Assembly: GCF_018861705.1 (NCBI RefSeq)
Contig: NZ_JAHLEC010000032.1
Location: forward strand, 1-36,279
Direction of reading: 5' to 3'
From: Clostridium psychrophilum
GTDB taxonomy: Bacteria; Bacillota; Clostridia; Clostridiales; Clostridiaceae
Length of the DNA stretch: 36,279 nucleotides
In this document: positions 26,268-34,096 of the stretch, one piece after another
Numbering within the stretch: position 1 is the first letter of the stretch
Layout of the letters: each line of letters opens with the position of its first letter
Made by a program: the position numbers and the translations under genes
Notes under the pieces: model-generated
The model's database searches: none
What the model was told of the DNA's origin: nothing
What the model saw: the letters and a program-made list of their open reading frames with translations, nothing else

Positions 26268-27224
26268 ATGAAAATAGTAGTATTAGATGGTTTTACTTTA
26301 AACCCAGGGGATTTATCTTGGAAAGGTCTTGAAAAGTTAGGAAACCTAACAGTTTATGACAGAACAAAAGACGAGGAAATTTTAAAAAGAGCAAGTGATT
26401 ATGAAATAGTTTTTACTAATAAAACACCATTAAGTATGGAAACTTTGAAAAAGTTACCTAAGCTCAAATATATTGGGGTTCTTGCGACAGGTTACAATGT
26501 GGTGGATGTAGCTGAGGCTAAGAAATTAGGTATAATTGTAACTAATATTCCATCTTATGGCACTGCGGCTGTTTCTCAGTTTGTATTTGCACTCCTACTA
26601 GAGATTTGCCATCATGTAGGAAAGCACAATGAAGCAGTTAAAGAAGGCGATTGGACAAATAGCAATGATTTTTGTTTATGGAATTATCCACTAACAGAAC
26701 TAGATGGTAAAACGATGGGTATTATTGGTATGGGAAGGATAGGCAAGGCAACTGCAAAAATTGCACAAGCATTTGGTATGTCTATTTTAGCATACAATCC
26801 ATCGAAGGATAATTCATTAAAATCTGATACTTTTAAATATGTTGAATTAGACCAGTTGTTTGCACAATCAGATGTTGTAAATTTACATTGCCCTTTGTTT
26901 GAGAAAACTAAGGGGATAATCAATAAAGAGTCAATTAATAAGATGAAAGATGGTGTTATAATTATAAACACATCTAGAGGTCCTTTAATTGTTGAACAAG
27001 ATCTAGCAGAGGCACTAAACAGTGGAAAAGTTGCTGGTGCAGCAGTAGATGTTATGTCCTCTGAGCCTCCTAAAATGGATAATCCACTTATGTCCGCAAA
27101 AAACTGTGTAATTACTCCACATATTGCGTGGGCACCAATAGAATCTAGAAAGCGACTTATGGATATAGCTGTAGATAACTTAGTGAAATTTATAAATAAA
27201 ACACCTATAAATATAGTGAAATAA
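26268..27224 (+). CDS. D-isomer-specific 2-hydroxyacid dehydrogenase (glycerate dehydrogenase-like)
   Basis: The product (318 aa) is a soluble NAD(P)-dependent 2-hydroxyacid dehydrogenase. The nucleotide motif GIIGMGRIGKATAKIAQAFG starts near residue 152. The catalytic Arg is in NTSRGPLIVEQDLAEAL, the Glu in MSSEPP and the His in ITPHIAWAP. Similarity is greatest to glycerate dehydrogenase/hydroxypyruvate reductase. AGGAGGG lies before ATG. It follows ilvB by 63 bases with no clear terminator, so it may be in the ilv transcript. A role on branched 2-oxo acids is possible but not shown. Confidence 0.88.
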   Translation: MKIVVLDGFTLNPGDLSWKGLEKLGNLTVYDRTKDEEILKRASDYEIVFTNKTPLSMETLKKLPKLKYIGVLATGYNVVDVAEAKKLGIIVTNIPSYGTAAVSQFVFALLLEICHHVGKHNEAVKEGDWTNSNDFCLWNYPLTELDGKTMGIIGMGRIGKATAKIAQAFGMSILAYNPSKDNSLKSDTFKYVELDQLFAQSDVVNLHCPLFEKTKGIINKESINKMKDGVIIINTSRGPLIVEQDLAEALNSGKVAGAAVDVMSSEPPKMDNPLMSAKNCVITPHIAWAPIESRKRLMDIAVDNLVKFINKTPINIVK

Positions 27225-27239
27225 TTGAAAATAGTTTTT

Positions 27240-27274
27240 AGGGATATCTAATCATAAAATGATAAGATATCCCT
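27240..27274. terminator. Hairpin between convergent genes
   Basis: AGGGATATCT/AGATATCCCT is a perfect 10-bp stem between the dehydrogenase and thiC, which converge here. Neither side has a good T run (TAAAG on the right, TAAAAAC when read leftward), so termination may be weak. Confidence 0.5.
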
Positions 27275-27307
27275 AAAGTTATTATATTTAGTAATTAATT
27301 AAGAAAT

Positions 27308-28621
27308 TTATGAATCGTCTCTTAATATATTGAGATCTTTACCTTGCATTATTTTGTTCATAGTTCTTGCAGAACACATTTTGCCACACATTGTGCAACT
27401 ATCAGCATTTTCTGGCATGGATTCTTTCCTATATCTTATAGCTTTTTTAGAATCTATTGCAAGTTCAAACATTCTCTTCCAATTAAGAGCTTGTCTTGCA
27501 GTACTCATTTCATTATCCCAATCACGGCTACCTGGAATATGTTTACCTATATCACCAGCATGAGCTGCAATTTTACATGCAATAATACCCTCGCGTACAT
27601 CATCGACATTCGGAAGTCTTAGATGTTCTGCTGGAGTAACATAACAAAGAAAATCAGCTCCACAACTTGCAGCTAAAGCTCCTCCTATTGCACTTGTAAT
27701 ATGATCATATCCTGGAGCAATATCTGTAACTAGTGGTCCTAAAATATAAAAAGGTGCACCATGAGTTAATTTTTTTGCGAGTAGCACATTTGCCTTAATT
27801 TCATCTATTGCCATATGGCCTGGTCCTTCTATTATAACTTGTACATTCTTTTCCCAAGCTCTCAAGGTTAATTCGCCAAGTACCATTAATTCATGAATTT
27901 GACAAGCATCAGTAGCATCATTAATGCATCCTGGCCTACAAGCATCGCCAAGACTTATTGTTAAGTCATATTTTTGACATATTTCTAGTATTTCATCAAA
28001 ATGTTCATAAAAAGGATTTTCTTTTTTGTTTAATTCCATCCAAGCATATAAAAGAGATCCGCCTCTTGATACAATTTGAGTTATTCTTTTATTTCTTTTA
28101 AATACATTTGCAGTTGCGGTGTTTAAACCAGCATGAATTGTTACAAAGTCAACTCCATCTTTTGCATGTTTTTCTACAACGTCTATTAATTCTTGAGATG
28201 TAATATCTTGTAACTCTTTATCATAAAAGCCTAAAGCATCGTATATTGGAACAGTACCTATCATAGCAGTTGAGTCAGAAATAAGTCTTTTTCTAAATTC
28301 TTCAGTTTTACCAAAGGAACTTAAATCCATAACAGCTTCAGCTTTCATATCTATGGATAATTGTACTTTTTTCATTTCTTCATCAATATCACAGCAATCT
28401 TTTGAAATACCTAGGTTTACATTGATTTTTGTTTTTAAGCCTTCACCAACGCCCTCTGGATTTAATATTTTATGGTTTTTATTAGCAGGGATTACAACTA
28501 CACCTCTTGCTATTTTTTCTCTTAAAATTTCTACGGGCATGTTTTCTTTTTTTGAGACTATTTCCATTTCTTTGGTTATAATTCCTCTTTTTGCAGCATC
28601 CATTTGAGTTGTATACGTCAT
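27308..28621 (-). CDS. thiC: Phosphomethylpyrimidine synthase ThiC
   Basis: The product (437 aa) is a radical-SAM enzyme that turns aminoimidazole ribotide into the thiamine pyrimidine (HMP-P). [31 protein letters not shown] and [11 protein letters not shown] are family blocks. The C-terminal cluster motif reads CTMCGKMC, that is CX2CX3C, one residue shorter than the usual CX2CX4C. The protein lacks the long N-terminal extension of enterobacterial ThiC, as is common in clostridia and archaea. AAAGGAGA lies before ATG. A TPP riboswitch controls it; no other thiamine gene is nearby. Confidence 0.96.
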   Translation of the reverse strand: MTYTTQMDAAKRGIITKEMEIVSKKENMPVEILREKIARGVVVIPANKNHKILNPEGVGEGLKTKINVNLGISKDCCDIDEEMKKVQLSIDMKAEAVMDLSSFGKTEEFRKRLISDSTAMIGTVPIYDALGFYDKELQDITSQELIDVVEKHAKDGVDFVTIHAGLNTATANVFKRNKRITQIVSRGGSLLYAWMELNKKENPFYEHFDEILEICQKYDLTISLGDACRPGCINDATDACQIHELMVLGELTLRAWEKNVQVIIEGPGHMAIDEIKANVLLAKKLTHGAPFYILGPLVTDIAPGYDHITSAIGGALAASCGADFLCYVTPAEHLRLPNVDDVREGIIACKIAAHAGDIGKHIPGSRDWDNEMSTARQALNWKRMFELAIDSKKAIRYRKESMPENADSCTMCGKMCSARTMNKIMQGKDLNILRDDS

Positions 28622-28659
28622 TTTATAATCTCCTTTACATATGTGTTATATTTTGGTAT

Positions 28660-28688
28660 AAAAAAAAGCAAGCTCATAAAGAGCTTGC
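28660..28688 (-). terminator. Expression-platform terminator of the TPP riboswitch
   Basis: GCAAGCTC/GAGCTTGC stem (28668-28688), followed on the minus strand by a run of T (complement of the A run at 28660-28667), just before thiC. Confidence 0.9.
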
Positions 28689-28708
28689 AACAAAATAGCG
28701 TTGTGATA

Positions 28709-28792
28709 AACTCCCTACGTTGGAATTACCCAATTCAGGTTATGAGGGTCAGTGATAATATCTCTTTCTCAGCTCATAAATGAGCTCCCCTT
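28709..28792 (-). promoter_or_regulatory. TPP riboswitch (THI element) of thiC
   Basis: On the minus strand the aptamer reads GGGGAGCTC...GAGCTGAGA, then ACCCT...AACCTGAATTGGGTAATTCC and CGTAGGGAG, the conserved THI-box elements. P1 and P2/P3 stems are recognisable. Binding of thiamine pyrophosphate should favour the downstream terminator and switch thiC off. Confidence 0.96.
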
Positions 28793-28822
28793 GTTTAATT
28801 TATTTAATTATTATTTGTCTTA

Positions 28823-28851
28823 AGTATATTAGTAAAACAAGCTTGTGTAAA
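28823..28851 (-). promoter_or_regulatory. Promoter of the thiC leader
   Basis: On the minus strand TTTACA (28851-28846), 17 bp and TATACT (28828-28823) sit about 30 bp upstream of the TPP aptamer. Confidence 0.65.
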
Positions 28852-28877
28852 GTCTTTTTTAAATTTTCAACATTATA

Positions 28878-28922
28878 AGTGTATGGGTACACTACCAAAA
28901 CACAATAAATATATGTTATACT
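28878..28922 (+). promoter_or_regulatory. Operator-like palindrome and -10 before pdxS
   Basis: AGTGTA-TGGG-TACACT (28878-28893) is a perfect inverted repeat with 6-bp arms. It ends just before where a -35 would lie for the -10 TATACT (28917-28922), and no good -35 is seen. This fits activation or repression by a regulator bound there. The regulator is unknown. Confidence 0.45.
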
Positions 28923-28955
28923 CTGCCTAATAAATAATTCTTAGGGAGGTTTTTT

Positions 28956-29825
28956 ATGGAAAGATATGAAATAAATAAAAACTTAGCTCAAATGTTAAAG
29001 GGTGGAGTAATCATGGATGTGGTCAATGTTGAGCAGGCAATAATTGCAGAAAAATCGGGTGCATGCGCAGTAATGGCACTTGAGAGAGTCCCATCAGATA
29101 TTAGAAAAGAAGGTGGAGTTGCTAGAATGTCCGATCCACGAATGATTAAAGAAATAAAGGAAGCTGTGAGTATTCCAGTTATGGCTAAAGGTAGGATAGG
29201 TCATTTTGTAGAAGCACAAATTCTTCAGGAAATAGGAGTAGATTTTATTGATGAAAGTGAAGTCTTAACACCAGCAGATGAACAGTATCATATAAACAAA
29301 TGGGATTTTAAAGTTCCATATGTTTGTGGAGCAAGAAATCTAGGAGAAGCATTAAGGAGAATTGGTGAAGGCGCAGCAATGATAAGAACAAAGGGTGAGG
29401 CAGGCACAGGAAATGTAGTAGAAGCTGTTAGGCACATGAGATGTATAATGGATGAAATTCGAAAAGTAAAAAATGCTCCAAAAGAAGAGTTAATGACAAT
29501 AGCCAAAGAGTTTGGTGCTCCAATTAATTTAATTGAATATGTACAGGAAAATGGTAAACTTCCAGTAGTAAATTTTGCTGCAGGTGGAATAGCCACTCCA
29601 GCAGATGCAGCACTCATGATGCAACTTGGAGCAGAAGGAGTTTTTGTAGGTTCAGGAATTTTCAAAGCAGAAAATCCAGAGGCAAGGGCAAAAGCAATAG
29701 TACTCGCAACTACATATTATAATGATCCTAAGGTTGTAGCAAAAGTTTCAGAGAATCTTGGAGAAGCAATGAGCGGCCTCGAGATAAGTGAAATTAAAGA
29801 GAAGTTTGCAGAAAGAGGTTGGTAA
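28956..29825 (+). CDS. pdxS: Pyridoxal 5'-phosphate synthase subunit PdxS
   Basis: The product (289 aa) is the synthase barrel of the DXP-independent PLP pathway. It builds PLP from ribose 5-phosphate, glyceraldehyde 3-phosphate and ammonia supplied by PdxT. The barrel shows Asp21 (VIMDVVN), Lys78 (VMAKGRIGH) that forms the first Schiff base, and the second lysine in [18 protein letters not shown] precedes ATG. It is followed at once by pdxT. Confidence 0.98.
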   Translation: MERYEINKNLAQMLKGGVIMDVVNVEQAIIAEKSGACAVMALERVPSDIRKEGGVARMSDPRMIKEIKEAVSIPVMAKGRIGHFVEAQILQEIGVDFIDESEVLTPADEQYHINKWDFKVPYVCGARNLGEALRRIGEGAAMIRTKGEAGTGNVVEAVRHMRCIMDEIRKVKNAPKEELMTIAKEFGAPINLIEYVQENGKLPVVNFAAGGIATPADAALMMQLGAEGVFVGSGIFKAENPEARAKAIVLATTYYNDPKVVAKVSENLGEAMSGLEISEIKEKFAERGW

Positions 29826-29827
29826 AA

Positions 29828-30394
29828 TTGAAAATAGGGGTTTTATCTCTTCAGGGTGGAGTTATCGAGCATATAAATCATATTACAAAACTTGGCCATG
29901 TTGGGGTAGAAATTAAGAAACTTGAAGATATGAATGGGATAGATGGAATAATCCTTCCTGGTGGTGAGAGCACAACAATAGGCAAACTTTTAAGAGAAAC
30001 AAAAATGCTTATACCTTTAAGAGATAGAATTCTTTCGGGGTTGCCTGTGTGGGGAACTTGTGCTGGTATGATATTACTTGCTAAATATATCGAGGGTATT
30101 GACCAGGAATATCTTAAAGTTATGGACATAAAAGTAAGAAGAAATGCTTATGGAAGTCAAATAGATTCATTTAAAAAGAATGTTGTGATTAATGAAATTT
30201 CAAGTGAACCTATACCATTAGTGTTTATTCGAGGTCCATTAATTACTGAAATATATAATGATGCTAAAGTTATATGCAAGGCCTACGGTAATATTGTAGC
30301 AGCAAAACAAAACAATATGTTTGCTACGTCTTTTCATCCGGAACTTACTGACAACTTAGAAGTTCATAAATATTTTTTGAATATGTGCAGGTAA
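29828..30394 (+). CDS. pdxT: Pyridoxal 5'-phosphate synthase glutaminase subunit PdxT
   Basis: The product (188 aa) is the glutaminase that feeds ammonia to Pdx[15 protein letters not shown] opens the protein, LPGGEST follows, the nucleophile Cys78 is in [10 protein letters not shown], and the His/Glu pair is in [10 protein letters not shown]. The start was set at TTG 29828, which gives the family start MKIGVL. It lies two bases after the pdxS stop and nine after GAGG. Another in-frame TTG at 29819 overlaps pdxS. Confidence 0.96.
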   Translation: MKIGVLSLQGGVIEHINHITKLGHVGVEIKKLEDMNGIDGIILPGGESTTIGKLLRETKMLIPLRDRILSGLPVWGTCAGMILLAKYIEGIDQEYLKVMDIKVRRNAYGSQIDSFKKNVVINEISSEPIPLVFIRGPLITEIYNDAKVICKAYGNIVAAKQNNMFATSFHPELTDNLEVHKYFLNMCR

Positions 30395-30463
30395 AAAGGT
30401 ATTTTAAAGTTTATTATCAAATAATGTAAATAAATTGTAACATAAGGTTAATTTAGCATATTA

Positions 30464-30484
30464 TATAATGTAGACAAGTCTACA
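30464..30484 (+). promoter_or_regulatory. Operator-like palindrome overlapping the FTR1 promoter
   Basis: TGTAGAC-AA-GTCTACA (30469-30484) is a perfect inverted repeat with 7-bp arms. It overlaps the last base of a consensus -10 TATAAT (30464-30469), so a protein bound here would block transcription. It does not resemble a Fur box. The bound regulator is unknown. Confidence 0.6.
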
Positions 30485-30509
30485 AAGTGTGATAGGGAGG
30501 CGATTAACA

Positions 30510-31217
30510 ATGTTTGCTCCTTTTATAATATGCTTAAGAGAAGGCATAGAAATTTTCTTGGTTATTATTCCTTTAGTAGTTTATTTTAACAAAAACAAAC
30601 TATATGGGATGACTAAGAGTGCATTGCTAGGTGGCGCTTTAGGAACTTTTATCGCAGCTATAACTGGTTCTATAATATTCTCACAAGTTGCTTTATTAGA
30701 TGGGCCTGCAGGAGAATTATTTGATGGGCTTTTGGGGATAGTATTGGCTGGCTTAGTATTATACAGTGTAGTGCTTTTAAGAAAGAATAAATCTTTTAAT
30801 ACAACTGCAAATCAACAATTTGTTTCATTAAGTCAAAAAGGAGTATTTATTCTTTCAGCTATAACATTTTTTAGAGAATTGTTAGAAGTAACATTATTTA
30901 TTTTAACTGGTGCTACAACTGGTAATCCAATGCTAATAGCAGGTTTATCCGTATTAGGACTGGTGAGTGCAGCTATAATTGTTTATGTTGTAGCTAGAGG
31001 GTTTGCGAGGCTTAATATAAGTGTATTATTTTACATCTTGAATCTATTCTTAATTGGACTTGGTGCATACTACTTTGGTGATGGTTTAGAAGTATTATTT
31101 GGTAAATATGTTCCTGAAATCTTTAAAATGGGCATATTAGTGTATGCAGTTCCTAGTTACTATTTAATGATAAAAAATGACTTGAAAAAATATATTAACT
31201 CAAATATGATAAAATAA
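30510..31217 (+). CDS. FTR1-family iron permease
   Basis: The product (235 aa) is a membrane protein of the FTR1/EfeU family with about seven helices. Two REXXE iron-binding motifs are visible: LREGIEIF at the N-terminus and FRELLEVT near residue 131. These glutamates carry ferric or ferrous iron in the family. The start is ATG 30510 behind AGGGAGG, not an upstream non-ATG start. Partner genes (EfeO/EfeB or a ferroxidase) are absent, so it is an orphan permease. It has its own operator-like palindrome and terminator. Confidence 0.9.
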   Translation: MFAPFIICLREGIEIFLVIIPLVVYFNKNKLYGMTKSALLGGALGTFIAAITGSIIFSQVALLDGPAGELFDGLLGIVLAGLVLYSVVLLRKNKSFNTTANQQFVSLSQKGVFILSAITFFRELLEVTLFILTGATTGNPMLIAGLSVLGLVSAAIIVYVVARGFARLNISVLFYILNLFLIGLGAYYFGDGLEVLFGKYVPEIFKMGILVYAVPSYYLMIKNDLKKYINSNMIK

Positions 31218-31241
31218 AATATTTTTATAAATTAATATTAT

Positions 31242-31290
31242 TCCCATACAATTTATTTTCAACAAAGTTTGAAAATGGATTGTATGGGAT
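31242..31290 (+). terminator. Terminator after the FTR1 gene
   Basis: TCCCATACAATTTATTTTC pairs with GAAAATGGATTGTATGGGA, a long stem with one interruption, followed by TGTTTATTTT. Confidence 0.8.
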
Positions 31291-31448
31291 GTTTATTTTA
31301 AAAATATTTTAGGAACATATAATGATATTTGATTTCTTTGTGATTACAAAGAAGGAGGTTTGTATTATATATAGAATATATTATATAATACAACGTTGAG
31401 TTTTTATGTAAAATAAGGATAATTTTACTTGAAAGAAAAGCAATTATT
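31291..31448. other. AT-rich intergenic stretch without a gene
   Basis: This stretch contains GAAGGAGGT (about 31349), which looks like a ribosome binding site with no usable reading frame after it, and repeated TATATA tracts. No gene is supported. It may be debris linked to the neighbouring palindromic element. Confidence 0.5.
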
Positions 31449-31556
31449 TTAACGACATTTCAGAAGGAAAGTCTCCCACTTCTATAAGTAGGAGTTACAT
31501 ACCTTAACAAATAGAAAACTTCAGTGGGAGTATAAATTTCCTTCAGAAGTCGTTAA
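31449..31556. mobile_element. 108-bp palindromic element, IS200/IS605-like or MITE-like
   Basis: The ends TTAACGAC and GTCGTTAA are inverted repeats. Inside them are AAGGAAA/TTTCCTT and CTCCCAC/GTGGGAG, so most of the 108 bp can fold into one long interrupted hairpin. Two small stems follow directly (GCATCTTC-TAC-GAAGATGC at 31558-31576 and CTCC-GCA-GGAG after it). No transposase is encoded. The layout recalls palindrome-associated ends of IS200/IS605 elements. Placement in that family is inference. Confidence 0.5.
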
Positions 31557-31637
31557 TGCATCTTCTACGAAGATGCTGCAGCTCCGCAGGAGATGATTTA
31601 ATGGTAATTTATATGGTTTTAAGTATAACAAGTGAAA

Positions 31638-32261
31638 ATGATATTGTATTTATCAATATCATATTGATAAATATTATCAAGCGCTTAAAATACATATTTA
31701 TATTAGTATTTCTGCAATCCTAATAGGTATTATAATAGCAGTGCCTTTAGGTATTTTATGTTATAAATGCACAAAAGTATCACAGCCTATTATGAATTTA
31801 TTTAATTTTTTTCGAATCATTCCAAGCCTTGCAGTATTAGTTTTAGTTATGCCTATAATTGGAACTGGCTTCTTTCCAGCATTACTTGCACTTGTGATTT
31901 TAGCTATACCACCTATACTTATTAATACCTATTTAGGAATAAATAATATTGATGGATCGATAGAAAGTGCGAAAGGTATGGGGATGGATTATAAGAGAAT
32001 GCTTCGCACAATTGAAATTCCTTTGGCAATGCCACTTATTATTACAGGGGTTAGAACCTCGGCAGTTGAAGTAATTGCTAGTGCTACCTTAGCTTCATAT
32101 ATTGGAGCAGGGGGCTTGGAGATTTTATTTTTACAGGTCTTGGTATGAACGATCCTAGAATATTAATAATAGGTGGGGCTTCAGTTGCATTGCTTTCGGT
32201 AACAGTGGAAATGTTGTTATTTACATTCCAACAAAGAATTACAAAATATCAAAGAGATTAA
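31638..32261 (+). pseudogene. Osmoprotectant (glycine betaine/choline) ABC permease, OpuCB-like, broken
   Basis: The frame open from about 31642 encodes ALKIHIYISISAILIGIIIAVPLGILCYK... and the permease core FRIIPSLAVLVLVMPIIG and SIESAKGMGMDYKRMLRTIEIPLAMPLIITGVRTSAVE, typical of OpuBB/OpuCB permeases. Two lesions are visible. First, that frame has no start codon; a short ATG frame at 31638 would need a shift to join. Second, a one-base loss near 32118 turns GGLGDFIFTGLGMNDP into ...GGLEILFLQVLV-stop, while the rest (FTGLGMNDPRILIIGGASVALLSVTVEMLLFTF) continues in another frame to 32261. The gene leads a three-gene operon. Function is probably lost. Confidence 0.82.
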
Positions 32262-32289
32262 AAATATTATTATTGGAGAGTGAATAATT

Positions 32290-33228
32290 ATGAATAAAAG
32301 ACTAAAGAGTATAGTTATAGTTTCAGTACTCGCGACTTTGGTTGCAGTTTCAGGGTTAACAGGTTGTTCTAAAAAGAGTGCGCCAACGACCGATTCTAAA
32401 ACAGCAGTTGTAAAAAGTAAGCCTACAATTAAAATTGGTTCAAAAGATTTTACTGAATCTTTAATTTTATCTGAATTATATACTATTGCCTTAGAACAAA
32501 AGGGATACAAAGTTGAAAGAAAATTTAATCTTAGTAGTGCAGTAGTCAATACTTCACTTGTAAATGGTGACATTGATTTTTACCCAGAATATACTGGTAC
32601 AGCACTGATTTCCATATTAAAGGAGCAACCAAGGTTTGATTCAAAAGAAGTTTATGATGAGGTTGCAGCAAAATACAAGGAGAAGTTTAAATTAATATGG
32701 CTTGAACCATCGGTTGCAAATGATGGACAAGGACTAGTAATTTCTAAAAAAGCATCTTCTAAGTATAATATTCACACTATAACAGATCTTCAAAAGAACG
32801 CAGGGAAAATAAGATTTGCATCTCAAGGTCAATTTAATGAAAGAGCAGATGGAATGCAATCATTAGTAAAGACTTATGGGGCATTTAAATTTAAAAATGA
32901 AAAAATATATGATAATGGACTTAAGTATGATGTAATTCATAATGATAAGGCAGATCTTGCTGTAGCATATACAACTGAAGGACAATTAAATAAAGATGAA
33001 TTTGTGTTGCTTCAAGACGATAAGAATGCATGGCCACCATATAATATAGCACCAGTTATAAGGCAGAGTATTTTGGAGGCGAATCTTGAAGTAAAGGCTA
33101 TTTTAAATAATGTTACAAGAAAAATTGATAATAAAACAATAATAAAATTGAACTATGAAGTAGATGTAAACAAAAAAGAATATACGCAGGTAGCTAAAAA
33201 TTTTTTTAATACACAATTAACGAAATAG
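32290..33228 (+). CDS. Glycine betaine/choline-type substrate-binding lipoprotein
   Basis: The product (312 aa) is an OpuAC/OpuCC-like binding protein. The signal peptide ends in a lipobox, LTGC, with Cys26 for lipid attachment. IKIGSKDFTESLILSELYTIALEQKGYKV and DFYPEYTGTALIS are hallmark segments of quaternary-ammonium binding proteins, and NAWPPYNIAPVIR lies near the end. GGAGAG precedes ATG. Unlike its permease and ATPase neighbours it has no lesion, so it is either the last gene to decay or still useful with another transporter. Confidence 0.92.
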   Translation: MNKRLKSIVIVSVLATLVAVSGLTGCSKKSAPTTDSKTAVVKSKPTIKIGSKDFTESLILSELYTIALEQKGYKVERKFNLSSAVVNTSLVNGDIDFYPEYTGTALISILKEQPRFDSKEVYDEVAAKYKEKFKLIWLEPSVANDGQGLVISKKASSKYNIHTITDLQKNAGKIRFASQGQFNERADGMQSLVKTYGAFKFKNEKIYDNGLKYDVIHNDKADLAVAYTTEGQLNKDEFVLLQDDKNAWPPYNIAPVIRQSILEANLEVKAILNNVTRKIDNKTIIKLNYEVDVNKKEYTQVAKNFFNTQLTK

Positions 33229-33251
33229 AATAAGTGCATAAAGAAAGGAGG

Positions 33252-34046
33252 ATAAATAGAATTTATGATATAAGTTCTGGAGAAATATTATTTTTTGGAG
33301 AAAATATAAAAAAACTTTCTGCAGAAAAGCATACACAAAAAATTGGCTATGTAATTCAACAAATTGGTCTCTTTCCTCATATGACAGTTGGAGAAAATAT
33401 TGCAACGGTTCCTAATATATTAAAGTAGAATAAGAAAGACGTAGCACAAAGAGTTGATACATTGATGGTTTTAGTGAAAATACCTGCTAAGGATTTCAAA
33501 AAAAGATATCCAAGGCAATTGTCTGGAGGCCAGCAACAAAGAGTTGGACTTGCTAGAGCAATGGCTGCTGACCCTCAAATAATGCTTATGGATGAGCCTT
33601 TTGGAGCACTAGATGCTATAACTAGAGTGAACCTTCAAGACGAACTTGTAAAGATTCAAAAAAACTTAACAAAACTATTATTTTTGTAACTCATGATGTT
33701 AGTGAGGCTTTTAAATTAGGAGACAAAATAATTATTATGGATAAAGGAAAAATCCAACAATTTGATACTGCTTACAATATATTGTTTCATCCAGCCAATG
33801 AATTTGTTTCACGGTTGGTTTCGTCTGAGGACATTCTTCAAAAACTTAAGGTTATACATGCAGATGATGTAATGATTCCTTTCGATTTAGAACCAAATAA
33901 AGGGGACATAATAGTAAAAGAAAATGAAGATTTGAAGCATTTATTAACATATTTTTTAACGAAAAACATTGATTGTTTGATTGTTGAGAATGACAATCAC
34001 GATATCGTTGGCAAAATAACATTGCAAAAATATATGTTGACATTTA
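33252..34046 (+). pseudogene. Osmoprotectant ABC transporter ATPase, OpuCA-like, broken
   Basis: The frame joins directly after AAGGAGG (33245-33251) at INRIYDISSGEI, which corresponds to about residue 50 of an intact ATPase; the whole N-terminus with the Walker A loop is missing. TAG at 33426-33428 stands where NILKWNKKD would need TGG. A one-base loss near 33668 shifts ...[15 protein letters not shown]. The signature [19 protein letters not shown], Walker [14 protein letters not shown] and the shifted [23 protein letters not shown] are still readable, followed by a CBS-like segment. The last frame runs on to 34114 through the terminator, so the original end is uncertain. At least three lesions make it a pseudogene. 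Confidence 0.85.
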
Positions 34047-34080
34047 AAAAAGTGACTATAAAATTTTATAGTCACTTTTT
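34046..34080. terminator. Bidirectional intrinsic terminator
   Basis: AAAAAGTGACTATAAAA and its exact complement TTTTATAGTCACTTTTT form a perfect palindrome with A and T runs at the two ends. It serves the ABC remnant (plus) and the kinase-like gene (minus), which converge here. Confidence 0.93.
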
Positions 34081-34096
34081 GTATTTAAAACTTATA

